Shown: positions 10,784 to 19,371, counted from the first letter of the stretch. The stretch: 64,000 bases of DNA from Azophilus sp026709365 (GCA_965200175.1 OZ241345.1:682001-746000); one strand, 5' to 3'. Notes: generated from the sequence alone by a model not told the origin. Program-made: numbers and translations.

Positions 10784-11746
10784 ATGAAGAACATCGTCAT
10801 CTGCTGTGACGGCACCGGCAACGAATTCGGCCGCAACAAGACCAACGTCGTGCTGACGTACCTGCTCGCCGAGAAGGACGAACGGCAGGTGGCGTATTAC
10901 GACCCGGGGGTTGGGACCGGCGGCTGGGAGTACGAAGAGGACGGCGGCGGGATGCGGGCAAAGGGTGACCAGGCCACAGGCCGCGGACTGCAGGGGAACG
11001 TCGAGGATGCGTACCGCCATCTGATGAGGCGCTACGAGCCGGGCGACCGCGTTTATCTGTTCGGCTTCAGTCGCGGCGCCTTCACGGTGCGATCGCTGGC
11101 GGGCATGCTGCACAAGTGCGGGCTGCTCTGGGCCGATGCGGAAAACCTCGTCGAATACGCCGGCAAGATGTACAACTCGACCGACGTTGACGCGGTGGCC
11201 GGGGAATTCCGGGCGGCATTCGCCAGGCCCTGCCCGGTCCACTTCATCGGCGTCTGGGACACCGTGGAGTCGCTCGTCATGAACGCAGGCAAGCGATTCC
11301 ACGACGCCTCACTGAATCCGGAGGTGGCGAACGGATATCATGCCTTGGCCATCGACGAGGTGCGGCGTGACTTTGCGCCATGCCTGTGGGACGGGAGGGC
11401 GATCGATGGGCAAACCATCGAACAGGTCTGGTTCGCCGGCGTCCACGCCGACATCGGCGGCTGGTACGACGAGCGGGGGCTGTCGAACGTCACATTGCAC
11501 TGGATGCTTGAAAAGGCAGGCTCACTCGGTCTCCGCGTAAAACAGGACAAACTCGCGGAACATCCGCCGAACCCCCACGATGTCGCGCATGAGTCCTATG
11601 ACGGGTTTTGGAAGCTTCGGGGCCAGAAGATGCGCAGGATACCGCCGCAGGCGAGCATCCATGCGAGTGTATTCGAGCGCATGGAGCGCAGCGCCAACCA
11701 ATACCACCCCGCAAACCTGCCCGATGAGTGCCAGAGGGTCGAGTGA
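10784..11746 (+). CDS. DUF2235 alpha/beta-hydrolase (Tle1-like lipase fold)
   Basis: A 320-residue protein with the DUF2235 domain. It starts KNIVICCDGTGNEFG, has the nucleophile elbow LFGFSRGAFTVRSLAG (GxSxG-type), and later VWFAGVHADIGGWY with the acidic and His region. Related proteins include T6SS phospholipase effectors (Tle1) and stand-alone cytosolic hydrolases. No T6SS gene, immunity gene or signal peptide is near, so a stand-alone hydrolase is more likely. The ATG at 10784 follows AAGAGAAAG and lies 46 bp from the end of the IS; the frame upstream of it is IS sequence. The stop codon lies inside a tandem repeat. Confidence 0.85.
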   Translation: MKNIVICCDGTGNEFGRNKTNVVLTYLLAEKDERQVAYYDPGVGTGGWEYEEDGGGMRAKGDQATGRGLQGNVEDAYRHLMRRYEPGDRVYLFGFSRGAFTVRSLAGMLHKCGLLWADAENLVEYAGKMYNSTDVDAVAGEFRAAFARPCPVHFIGVWDTVESLVMNAGKRFHDASLNPEVANGYHALAIDEVRRDFAPCLWDGRAIDGQTIEQVWFAGVHADIGGWYDERGLSNVTLHWMLEKAGSLGLRVKQDKLAEHPPNPHDVAHESYDGFWKLRGQKMRRIPPQASIHASVFERMERSANQYHPANLPDECQRVE

Positions 11747-11935
11747 ATGCGCGACCTGTCGGTCGCGGATGGAGTTTCGCTGCGCGAAACTCCGCGCCCG
11801 TCGCTTGGGTAGAGGGTCGAGTGAATGCGCGACCTGTCGGTCTCAGCGAACCTTCGGTTCGTGGGATTTTCGCTGCGCGACACTCCGCGCTCGTCGCTTG
11901 GGTTGGATTCGATATGTTTCTGCGCCCGCACAGTG
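11734..11935. repeat. Two tandem dispersed hairpin repeats after the DUF2235 gene
   Basis: The motif AGAGGGTCGAGTGAATGCGC starts two units (11734 and 11812). The first has the GGAGTTTCGC / GCGAAACTCC hairpin. The second has a CGAACC / GGTTCG hairpin and a mutated copy (TTTTCGC / GCGACAC), then the tail GATTCGATATGTTTC followed by TGCGCCCGCACA. The first unit contributes the last codons and stop of the DUF2235 gene. Confidence 0.75.
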
Positions 11936-12001
11936 AAGGCCATTCACGGGCTTCGTCAATCGCGATGTTCGCCTGACCATGGCGCACGGGCCGCGGGCAG
12001 G

Positions 12002-12319
12002 TTAGTCGTTAGCTCTCTCTGGCTGTTGCGGCGCGGTGCGGGCAATCAAGGCCCGCAGCGCGGTCATGGTCGCCTCGTGGTTGCGGCGCATGGTCTCTTC
12101 GCGGTTGCGAATGTTCTCCTCATGGTTGCGCATGTTCTCCTCATGGCGCTGGTCGTGCTCACGGGCGCGGGCCATGCCGGAGGCAATCATGGTGCGGATG
12201 CCGTGCCAGACGACGGCGATCTGGCCCGCGCCGATGATGACCTGGGCGACCAAGGCACCGACGGCGACCCACAGGGCGGCGGTGCTGATGGCTAGGGATT
12301 CGGTCTCGAAGGGCGTCAT
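12002..12319 (-). CDS. Small coiled-coil membrane protein (copy A)
   Basis: A 105-residue protein of unknown function. The N-terminus has a hydrophobic segment (residues 9-41, ISTAALWVAVGALVAQVIIG and on), followed by a strongly helical, charged repeat with a 7-residue period (RHEENM, RNHEENI, RNREETM, RRNHEATM). This layout is reversed relative to copies B and C, which have coil first and membrane segment last. Its upstream region (12371-12500) is a repeat shared with the upstream regions of B and C. It may oligomerise at the membrane; no function is known. Confidence 0.6.
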   Translation of the reverse strand: MTPFETESLAISTAALWVAVGALVAQVIIGAGQIAVVWHGIRTMIASGMARAREHDQRHEENMRNHEENIRNREETMRRNHEATMTALRALIARTAPQQPERAND

Positions 12320-12370
12320 GGTGATTCAGGTGGCTGGCGCCAGTGATCCATTGGGCTCATGTGTGCGGTA

Positions 12371-12500
12371 AGGGTCATGTTAACCCGGGACTGTGCCTTG
12401 AGGGTGGAATTGGGGCGTGCGAGATGGCTGAAAGGCTCGTGGGAGATTGACGCTTTGGGGCTGGAGTGATTGGCGCGGTGGGATTGTTGGGGGGGTTGGG
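12371..12500 (-). repeat. Conserved leader repeat, copy A
   Basis: Shares with copies B (14040-14200) and C (16010-16180) the blocks GGGCGTGCGAGATGGCTGAA, TGTGGGAGATTGRCGCTTTG (approximate) and GGCTGGAGTGATTGGCGCGG. Each copy lies upstream of a small coiled-coil membrane gene on the minus strand, with a TTAASAT-like box nearest the gene, so a shared promoter or leader is plausible. Confidence 0.65.
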
Positions 12501-12549
12501 GCGCTTAACAACCCAAGGCCCAAAAGCGGGCGCTTGATATCGTGAAGGA

Positions 12550-13182
12550 TCAACACGCGCCAGCCGTGCGTGAGGTCATCTGCGGCACAATCTTCCTGAA
12601 GGTCAGGTTTACGCGCGGACCGCAGGGCGACCTCTGTTTGGGTATTCCGTGCTTCCAACAGCGTTGGGTGTCGCCGCGACTCACCAGAAGGCTGCCGTTG
12701 GGCAGTGGAATTGAGAGGGTGGGCATGTCCTTTCGCTGCCTGTGCTTAAGCTGGAAGCGTCGCTCCTCACCAAGGCTTAACGACGCTATGGTCGGCCTAG
12801 GGCCTAGTTCTGGTTCGTCGTCGCTGTGCAGGCCCATGCCGTCGCGATGGTCGCGATAGTAGTTCAGCAGGACGCTGTTGAATCGGTGCTGAGCAACCTG
12901 TTCGACGCGCTCCCGGAGTTGCTGGATGGTCTCGGTCCAGCGGTGGGGCGGGAGCACGATTCCGGAATAGGAATAGGTGGCGCCCTCGTCGCCATACCAA
13001 GCGATCAGGCGGGGCTGGGGAACGATCTTGCCCCACAACTTGACGCATTGCGATTGCCAAGGAGTGGTTTCGATGAGGTGGCGCAGAAGTTCCTCGCACT
13101 CCCAAGGCAGCGAGACGCCGTGGTGGAGCGTGATGTCAGCATCCTCTATCGGCAGGCGCTCGATCGTGCCGAACATCGGCAT
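12550..13182 (-). CDS. alkB: AlkB-family 2-oxoglutarate/Fe(II) DNA dealkylase
   Basis: Removes alkyl groups from DNA bases by oxidative demethylation using Fe(II) and 2-oxoglutarate. The 210-residue product has the full active site: HSDDE (His119, Asp121), a distal His in CWKHGIPK (His178), and the 2-oxoglutarate arginines in PRVNLTFRK (Arg190, Arg196). The substrate region NSVLLNYYRDHRDGMGLHSD is typical of the ALKBH2/3-like branch. Its start lies 4 nt after the stop of a small gene on the same strand (now interrupted by a repeat element), implying a former two-gene operon. Confidence 0.9.
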   Translation of the reverse strand: MPMFGTIERLPIEDADITLHHGVSLPWECEELLRHLIETTPWQSQCVKLWGKIVPQPRLIAWYGDEGATYSYSGIVLPPHRWTETIQQLRERVEQVAQHRFNSVLLNYYRDHRDGMGLHSDDEPELGPRPTIASLSLGEERRFQLKHRQRKDMPTLSIPLPNGSLLVSRGDTQRCWKHGIPKQRSPCGPRVNLTFRKIVPQMTSRTAGAC

Positions 13183-13186
13183 GGCG

Positions 13187-13609
13187 TCAGGCCCTCTTGG
13201 TGAGTATTCGCACGCAGATCTTGCTTTGGAGTTTGGGTTGCCAATTGAATCGGGAGACGTATGGATCTAACTCGGATTTCTGCTCAGAGCTTTCGACCCA
13301 GTTCTGTCCAGAATACTCGTAGAGCTGATCCAAGCGGCATTGTCCCCAGATGGCGTCGAAGTAGTTGGTAGCGGCTCAGTTTGACTCAGGTCGTCGTGAT
13401 TCGGTCGAGGGCGGGACGCTCTCGCTCCGGGGTTCCCGCCTGAATTGGGCGCCTCGCCCCGGAGCGAGGGCATCTTGCCCTCGCAGTGACGCTCGTCAGA
13501 GCGCCAGCCGCTCAAGCCTAGCCAAAGTCAAACTGAGCCACTACTTGGCTGGCTTGCCTCCTATCCGTTTGTCGGTGTTCGCCTGCCGCCAAAACATTAA
13601 CGGGCCCAT
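13187..13609 (-). pseudogene. Small gene upstream of alkB, split by a TIR element
   Basis: From 13367 down to the TGA at 13187 there is an open frame coding NYFDAIWGQCRLDQLYEY and ending KICVRILTKRA. The 5' part, from an ATG at 13609 (MGPLMFWRQANTDKRIGGKP), lies on the far side of the 177-bp element at 13368-13544. Removing the element plus one copy of a flanking TTG restores a single 79-codon-scale frame across the join. I do not recognise the family. Its close spacing to alkB suggests co-transcription before the insertion. Confidence 0.55.
13368..13544. mobile_element. 177-bp MITE-like element with terminal inverted repeats (copy Y)
   Basis: Ends are GTAGCGGCTCAGTTTGAC (13368-13385) and its near-perfect complement GTCAAACTGAGCCACTAC (13527-13544). 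TTG flanks both sides (13365-13367 and 13545-13547), a likely 3-bp target duplication. The inside has paired boxes CTCGCTCCGGGG / CCCCGGAGCGAG. It codes nothing. A truncated copy lies upstream of mutS. A partner transposase was not found in the window. Confidence 0.75.
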
Positions 13610-13660
13610 TCATGGCGGCTTCGCAGCTTAGCCCGTCGCGAGCGCTGACGCCCAATGCCT

Positions 13661-13984
13661 TCACGCCAAGGTGCGAAACAGCGCTGCGGTCAGGGCCACG
13701 ACCATTGTGGCGGTGAGGCCGAGCAGCCAGCGCTGCGTGGAGGCGTCGCGGTTGGCGACCAGGGTTCGTATCCCGGCGATTTCGGTGAGAAGCTCACCCC
13801 TCAAGCTGGCCACTTCGGTGCGAACGCCTTCAATCTCCGTACGGGCGCCTTCGATCTTCGAGCGCACCGTGGCGAGATCCTTGTGGGTGGCCATGAAGTC
13901 CATCTTGGTCTCAATGCGGGCGATGCGTTCGCTGAGCTCGGAGATTGGCTCGTTGTTAGTGTTGGTTGGGGCTCGGGTGTCCAT
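13661..13984 (-). CDS. Small coiled-coil membrane protein (copy B)
   Basis: A 107-residue protein. Residues 14-80 form a coiled coil (SELSERIARIETKMDFMATH, then EGARTEIEGVRTEVASLRGE), and the C-terminus is one membrane span (WLLGLTATMVVALTAALF). It is clearly paralogous to copy C (15593-15952), sharing PTNTNNE near the start and the same C-terminal anchor. The ATG at 13984 is preceded by CGGAGCGGCGC, conserved in C. Coil-plus-anchor proteins of this sort occur in several DUFs; no function is assigned. Confidence 0.65.
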   Translation of the reverse strand: MDTRAPTNTNNEPISELSERIARIETKMDFMATHKDLATVRSKIEGARTEIEGVRTEVASLRGELLTEIAGIRTLVANRDASTQRWLLGLTATMVVALTAALFRTLA

Positions 13985-14039
13985 GATGCGCCGCTCCGCG
14001 TGGGCTGGAGGTGACGGAGTTTGGGTGCTTTGTGGGGAT

Positions 14040-14207
14040 CATCTTAACCCGGAGGGGCGCTTGGGGGCGGGAATGGGGTGTGCGAGATGGCTGAAAGTCT
14101 TGTGGGGGATTGGCGCTTTGGGGCTGGCGTGATTTATGCGGTCGGCTTGTTGGGGGTAGCCGGTTATACAGGCATTGGGAGATCAGTCGCAAGGGAAGGC
14201 GGGCTGG
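14040..14207 (-). repeat. Conserved leader repeat, copy B
   Basis: Closest to copy C; the match includes AGGGGCGCTTGG, GGCGCTTTGGGGCTGG and extends to GATCAGTCGCAAGGGAAGG about 170 bp away. It lies directly upstream of the copy B gene. A plus-strand frame of 84 codons inside it is not conserved in copies A and C and is not called. Confidence 0.65.
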
Positions 14208-14398
14208 GCGGGACCTGGGAGCATGGAGGCGGGTTAGCTGCTGCGATGTCACGGGGCGGAAGTCGTGCTCTTGGGATAGCAATTGCGTGTGTCCTTGTTT
14301 TGCTCGTGGTGCGGTCCGCAATGTTGACCTAGCTCGCGCCGGGAGTGCTCAAGCGGCCGTCTGTCTTCCTGGCCCAAATTCCTTGCAGGGCATCAACT

Positions 14399-14806
14399 TC
14401 AGGGCCGGTGCTTGCGATAGAAGTCTCTAACCCCCTTGGGCGCCTCTCCGGAATCGGGTAGCAAGTTACAGATCCCAGCGACATGCTCCTCCTTAATCTC
14501 GTGACGCCTTTTTGGCTGCTCAGCCACGATTTTGTCAACCGTGGTGACCTCAGCGTACTTGAGCATTGGGCAGCTGTCGTTTCTCGCATCAATGTACTTA
14601 TTCGACTTGCCCACGTTGAAAACTTAGGTCTTGCTGGGATCCAGCCAACTCTTGAAGGATGACAGCGGAACCCACAGCACTCGTTCAACACCGTCCTCAT
14701 CCACCGGATCAAGCAGGACGAGCCAATGGTGGCCCGTGCCGCTTGTGTTTACAGCCTGATTTTGGGCTTCTCTCTAGAACACCGTTCCTCTGGAGATATC
14801 AGGCAA
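14399..14806 (-). pseudogene. Probable toxin partner of the Panacea antitoxin, two in-frame stops
   Basis: One reading frame, starting at a TTG (14806) that overlaps the Panacea stop by 8 nt, codes MPDISRGTVF, then TAG, then REAQNQAVNTSGTGHHWLVL and LDPVDEDGVERVLWVPLSS, then TAA (14624-14626), then VFNVGKSNKYIDARNDSCPM and on to DFYRKHRP. The coding character is continuous through both stops, so this reads as a decayed gene of about 135 codons. Overlap with the Panacea gene is typical of toxin-antitoxin operons. The exact toxin family is not recognised. Confidence 0.55.
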
Positions 14807-15383
14807 TTTCCCGCTCCTCACCTAAATCAGCTAGCGATTGAAAGTATGCGACTTCCGCAGCCATCTCCGAGGCTTGGTCTTCAGGCATACCGCACAGTAG
14901 CTGGAAGAGGCTCTCGTAAGATACCGGCACAGCGGAACTCCTTCGGTTTTCGTCATGCCAATGTGCAGTCCACTCCTCAAGGCCGTGGTGAACCTCATGA
15001 ATAAGCTCATCGTTGCTCTTTCCGCCGTAGGTGCGCCAAACACTGTCAATGACATCGATGTCGTCAGCGCTTAACCCATCCAAAGAGTCTTCCGTAACCC
15101 CCCGGCGCACACCAATACCTTGATGTGGACGAGCCTCAATGTAGCGCGCCCATTCACCGTTTGTCCGCGTCCCCACCTTCTGCTTCATAAGGTCGAAGGT
15201 TCTGGACAGGGCCATGCCTCGCTGCATTGCGTAGATGTCGTCGCACACAATTGGATAGACAAACCGCTGAACAGCTTCCCTTTCCGCGAGGTACATGAGC
15301 TTGGTCAGCTTCAGGATCCCCACTGGCCGTCCGGCCCTCAGAATGAAGGCGGCAGCGACTTGGGCCGCTTGCAACTCTCGCAT
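14799..15383 (-). CDS. Panacea-domain (DUF4065/SocA-like) antitoxin
   Basis: A 194-residue protein with the Panacea domain. The core is QVAAAFILRAGRPVGILKLT followed by KLMYLAEREAVQRFVYPIVCDD and MQRGMALSRTFDLMK, matching the helical SocA-type fold used by antitoxins that neutralise diverse toxins. The C-terminal half (DDIDVIDSVWRTYGGKS, LIHEVHHGLEEW) is also typical. The start has a strong AAGGAGGAT ribosome site. It is followed by an overlapping partner gene that now carries two stops, so this may be an orphaned antitoxin. Confidence 0.8.
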   Translation of the reverse strand: MRELQAAQVAAAFILRAGRPVGILKLTKLMYLAEREAVQRFVYPIVCDDIYAMQRGMALSRTFDLMKQKVGTRTNGEWARYIEARPHQGIGVRRGVTEDSLDGLSADDIDVIDSVWRTYGGKSNDELIHEVHHGLEEWTAHWHDENRRSSAVPVSYESLFQLLCGMPEDQASEMAAEVAYFQSLADLGEEREIA

Positions 15384-15592
15384 TCCTCAATCCTCCTTGT
15401 GAACGCAGGTTATCGATACAGGCAGCAGCGCCGAGACCGAGCCGCTTGCCCGCACTATCTGGATGAACCACCCCACTTTAACCCAACAGACACCAATTGA
15501 GCGGCCTATTCGGAAAATCAGCAATCACAGAGGAAGCGCTCGGGTACCGCCGCAAATACGCTGCTGCAATGATATCAACCAAGTTCCACTAC

Positions 15593-15952
15593 CTACCAAC
15601 TACTGGTGCGGAACAGCGCCGCGCTCAGGGCTACGACCATCGTGGCGGTGAGGCCGAGGAGCCAGCGCTGCATGGAGGCTTCGCGGTTGGCGATCAGGGT
15701 TCGCGTGCCCTCGATTGCCGTGTTCGTCCGGGCCATCTCGGCGACCATCGCCGTGTTCATCTGGGCCATCTGGTTGAGAAGCTCGCCCTTCATGCTGGCG
15801 ATCTCCGTGCGGGTGCCTTCGATCTCCACGCGCACCGCAGCGATGTCCTTGTGGGTGGCCATGAAGTCCATCTTGGTCTCGATGCGGGCCATGCGCTCGC
15901 TGAGCTCGGAGATTTGCTCGTTGTTGGTATTGGTTGGATCCTGGGTTTCCAC
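15593..15952 (-). CDS. Small coiled-coil membrane protein (copy C)
   Basis: A paralogue of copy B, 119 residues from a GTG at 15952; the frame is open to an ATG at 16009, but the GTG sits in the same context (CGGAGCGACGC ahead) as copy B's ATG and gives the matching DPTNTNNE start. The coiled coil is longer than in B by roughly one 15-residue block (QMAQMNTAMVAEMARTNTAI), and the anchor WLLGLTATMVVALSAALF is nearly identical. The leader repeat lies upstream. Function unknown. Confidence 0.65.
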   Translation of the reverse strand: METQDPTNTNNEQISELSERMARIETKMDFMATHKDIAAVRVEIEGTRTEIASMKGELLNQMAQMNTAMVAEMARTNTAIEGTRTLIANREASMQRWLLGLTATMVVALSAALFRTSSW

Positions 15953-16009
15953 GATGCGTCGCTCCGCGTGGTCTGTGGGTGGTGGGGTTGGGTGCTTTGT
16001 GGGGACCAT

Positions 16010-16182
16010 CTTAACTCAGAGGGGCGCTTGGAGGCGGGAATGGGGCATGCGAAAAGGCTGAAAGGCTTGTGGGAGATTGGCGCTTTGGGGCTGGGGTGAT
16101 TGGCGCGGTGGGATTGTTGGGGGTCGCGGGTTGTGCTCGCCACGGGGGGATCAGTCGCAAGGGAAGGTGGGCTGGACTATTG
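16010..16182 (-). repeat. Conserved leader repeat, copy C
   Basis: Same blocks as copies A and B, read in the same direction and ending with GATCAGTCGCAAGGGAAGG. Upstream of the copy C gene. Confidence 0.65.
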
Positions 16183-16701
16183 GGGCGGGCGGGCCGTCTG
16201 ATTTGATATGGCTGCAGTGGCGCTCGGTGAGGGATTGGCGCGTGTCCTCGCATTATCTGCACAGCGGCCCGGACCTGTGATGCTCCGCTGAGCGTCATTG
16301 CCTCGCCGCACGGCGCACTCGATCAGTTCAGCAGCGCAGGGCATCGGCGCAGTGTCACACCCATTCAAGCAGCTGAGCGCTGCGCTGAAACGGGGGAAAC
16401 GGATTGTCAAAAAGCACTGATTCGTCGGCGCTCCGTCCAACTGGGCGGAGGACTGGACGACATTGGTCCAGCTTCTGCGTCCCTAAATGCCTTGAAGCGC
16501 TGTCCCCGGCACGCTGACGCAAGCATGGGGTTTGGGAAGTTCCACCCGGAGGACGCTGGAAGGGCCTGAAAACGCCCCTTCACGGGAGAGAAGCGTGGAA
16601 GAGGAACAGGCAGCACGCTAAACTGCGTCGGCTCGTGCAGCATCCGGGTTGGAGCGTTGCCGGATCGACTGGTAACGCCGAGCATTTGATAGGAAGGCGA
16701 C
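16183..16701. other. Non-coding stretch upstream of the second DUF3800 gene
   Basis: No convincing gene. Short open frames exist on both strands but none has family features or a ribosome site. A ribosome site for the following gene (AGGAAGG) is at 16691-16697. Confidence 0.5.
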
Positions 16702-17445
16702 ATGGATAACCTGTTCAGCGACTACATCGTCTATGTGGATGAAAGCGGGGACCACGGTCTAGACTCCATTGACCGTCACTATCCGGTTTTTGTGCTAGCG
16801 TTTTGCATATTCCAAAAGGAGGTGTATGTGGAATCCGTCGTTCCTGCCATTCAGAAGTTCAAGTTCCGGCACTTCGGGCATGACATGGTGATCTTGCATG
16901 AAGCGGATATCAGGAAAGACAAGGGCGACTTTAGGTTCCTGAAGTCGAAGGAATTGAAACAGGCGTTTCTTGGCGAACTGTCGGATATCCTGTTCGATAC
17001 AGACTTTAAGTTGATCTGCACGGTGATCGACAAATCAAAACTGAAACAGCGTCACTCAAATCCTACAAATCCCTACCACATTGCGCTCGGCCACGGGCTT
17101 GAGCGTGTTCACTTTCATCTCAAAAAGATGGGGCAGGGCGAACGCTCGACCCATGTAGTCATGGAGAAACGAGGCAAACGCGAAGATGATGAACTGGAGT
17201 TGGAGTTTCGAAGGATTGTTGATGGCGGCAACTATCGGCATCAGCGGCTGCCATTCAAAATCCTGTTTGCGGACAAGAAGAGCAACTCTTGTGGTTTGCA
17301 GTTGGCGGATCTGGTCGCAAGACCAGTTGGAATGTCCGTGGTTCGGCCGGGGCAGTCAAACCGGGCTTATCAAATCCTGCTGGAAAAGTTTGATCAGGAC
17401 GCAGACGGACGAATCGAAGGGTGGGGCGTGAAAATCTTCCCCTGA
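16702..17445 (+). CDS. DUF3800 protein (intact)
   Basis: A 247-residue DUF3800 protein. The N-terminal acidic motif is YIVYVDESGDHGL and the C-terminal one is CGLQLADLVARPVG, the two expected metal-binding positions of an RNase H-like fold. The middle has FRHFGHDMVILHEADIRKDK. DUF3800 genes are common in accessory DNA and near mobile elements; the biochemical role is not established. The gene uses more A and T than its neighbours, suggesting acquisition. It has its own AGGAAGG ribosome site and ends about 110 bp before the ISKra4-like element. Confidence 0.88.
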   Translation: MDNLFSDYIVYVDESGDHGLDSIDRHYPVFVLAFCIFQKEVYVESVVPAIQKFKFRHFGHDMVILHEADIRKDKGDFRFLKSKELKQAFLGELSDILFDTDFKLICTVIDKSKLKQRHSNPTNPYHIALGHGLERVHFHLKKMGQGERSTHVVMEKRGKREDDELELEFRRIVDGGNYRHQRLPFKILFADKKSNSCGLQLADLVARPVGMSVVRPGQSNRAYQILLEKFDQDADGRIEGWGVKIFP

Positions 17446-17659
17446 AAAACAAAAGGCCCCGGCGATCCACCGAGGCCAATCGTCGACCGGGAATCCCCAG
17501 TCCTTGATTGAGCATTCTGCACACGGCGGGAAAAAAGTCAATGTGCCGGTTCAGGACCGGGTGTACGTCAATTTTGTGAGGAGTTGTGCGCGGCCTTGCG
17601 TTGCGGCGACTTTTGCGCCCCTTTCTGGCATCATATAAGTATGCCAGAAACGGAGGTGC

Positions 17660-18085
17660 ATGATGGTGACGGACATGGACGTGGACGGACTCGAGGCGCG
17701 GCGCGAGGCGATCCGGCGGGAGCTGGCGTCGATCGGCGACCTGCGGCCGGGGTCGCTGTTCGAACGCCACCGCAAGTGCGGCAAGCCGACCTGCCACTGC
17801 GCCCGCGAGGGCGACCCCGGGCACGGGCCGAGCTGGGTGCTGACGTCGCGGGTGGGCGGCCGGGCGCTGACGCGGGCCATCCCGCCGGAGGCGGTGGCGC
17901 GGACGCGGGCGCAGGTCGAGGAGTGCCGGCGGCTTCGGGCGCTGACGGCGGAGCTGGTGGAGGTCAGCGAGGGCCTGTGCCACGCCCGGCTTTCGGCGGG
18001 GCGCGGGGAGGCGGGCCGGGAGGCCAAAAAGGGGGCTTCGCGGAAACCGTCGCGGCGGAGGCCGGGGCCGAGGTCGAGCGGCTGA
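17660..18085 (+). CDS. ISKra4-like element, upstream frame (DUF6788-like)
   Basis: A 141-residue frame with a Cys-containing segment FERHRKCGKPTCHCAREGD typical of the short leading domain of ISKra4-type transposases. It starts at ATGATG (17660 or 17663) after CGGAGGTG. The downstream transposase frame is -1 relative to it, and an A5G5 run at 18026-18035 lies in the overlap, so both may be made as one protein by frameshifting. Confidence 0.75.
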   Translation: MMVTDMDVDGLEARREAIRRELASIGDLRPGSLFERHRKCGKPTCHCAREGDPGHGPSWVLTSRVGGRALTRAIPPEAVARTRAQVEECRRLRALTAELVEVSEGLCHARLSAGRGEAGREAKKGASRKPSRRRPGPRSSG

Positions 18086-19371
18086 TCGGCGCGGGCCCGG
18101 CGGACGGCATCGACTTCGGGGCGCTGGAGCGGGCCGTCCGGGACGCGGCGCTGGGCATCGCGGGGCGGCTGGTGGCGGACCGCCTCAACGCCGACCGCAG
18201 CGACGCGGCGCCCTGGGCGGCGTGCGGCTGCAGGGCCGGGGCGCGGGCGCGCTGCGCCGGACGCCGGGAGAAGGCCTTCACCACGGCGCTCGGCCGGATG
18301 ACGCTGTCGCGGGCCTGGTTCCACTGCCGCGAGTGCGGCCACGGCTTCAGCCCCCGCGACCGGGCGCTGGGGCTGGCGGGCGGTTCGCTGTCGCCGGCGG
18401 CGCGGCGCATGGTCGGCCTCGCCGCCGCCGAGACCAGCTTCGCCCGCGCCGGCTCGATGCTGGGCGAGCTGGCCGGGATCCGGATCGGCGCCAAGCAGGT
18501 GGAGCGCCACGCCGAGGCGCTGGGCCGCGACGTCGCGCGCGACGAGCGCGAGGCGGTCGAACCCGGAGCGCCCGCGGCGGACACCCTCCACATGGGGCTC
18601 GACGGCACCGGCCTGCCGGTGCGCAGGGGCGAGGCGGAGGGCCGCGCCGGCAAGCGGGCCGACGGCTCCGCCAAGACCCGCGAGGCCAAGCTGGCCGCCG
18701 TCTGGTCCGCCGAGCGCCTTGACGCGGACGGCGCCCCACGCCGGGACCCCGGCTCGGCCTCGTTCAACGCGGCCATCGAGAGCATCGCCGGCCGCGACGC
18801 CGACCCCGACCCGGCCCCGTTCGCCCAGCGCGCGCTGCGCGAAGTCGAGCGCCGCGGCTTCCAGCAGGCCGAGCGCCGCGTCGCGCTCGGCGACGGCGCC
18901 GCCTGGATCTGGAACTTCGCCGACGAGCACCTGCCCGGCGCCGTCCAGATCGTCGACCTCTTCCACGCCAAGGAGCACCTCTTCGACGCCGCAAAGGCCA
19001 TCTACGGAACAACCTCCGACCTCGCCGACCAGTGGGGCAGGGCAAGGCGCGACGAACTCGACCGCCACGGCCCCGGCCCCGTCATCGACGAGCTGCGCCG
19101 CCACGCCGGCCACTGCGAAGCGGCCCGCCGCGAGCTGGAGTACTTCACCGCCAACCGACAGCGGATGGACTACCCCGCCTTCCGAAAACAGGGCCTGTGC
19201 GTCACCACCGGCGTCGTCGAGGGCGCCTGCAAGTCCGTCCTCGGCAGCCGACTCAAGCGCGGCGGCATGCACTGGACCGTCAACGGCGCCAACGCCATCA
19301 TCGCACTCCGCTGCGCCATCGACAGCAACCGCTTCGACGGCTACTGGAAACGGCGGGCCGCACAATCATGA
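18029..19371 (+). CDS. ISKra4-family transposase, main domain
   Basis: About 447 residues after the probable frameshift site. It contains a zinc-type segment (CGCRAGARARC and FHCRECGHGFSPRD), the DDE-like core (LHMGLDGTGLPVRRGE; VQIVDLFHAKEHLFDAAKA), and the conserved end CVTTGVVEGACKSVLGSRLK then GGMHWTVNGANAIIALR. The frame is open upstream to 17584 but that part is antisense-like overlap with the leading frame. Complete, with intact ends, so possibly active. Confidence 0.85.

Noticed and set aside
14078..14332. 84-codon plus-strand frame with hydrophobic ends
   Set aside because: It lies within leader repeat B and the frame is not kept in repeats A and C.
17446..17500. Possible terminator after the intact DUF3800 gene
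   Set aside because: A GC stem (GGCCCCGG with ACCGAGGCC) exists but no T-run follows and pairing is imperfect.
17551..19365. 604-codon minus-strand frame over the ISKra4-like element
   Set aside because: Reverse-frame shadow of the transposase; no motifs.
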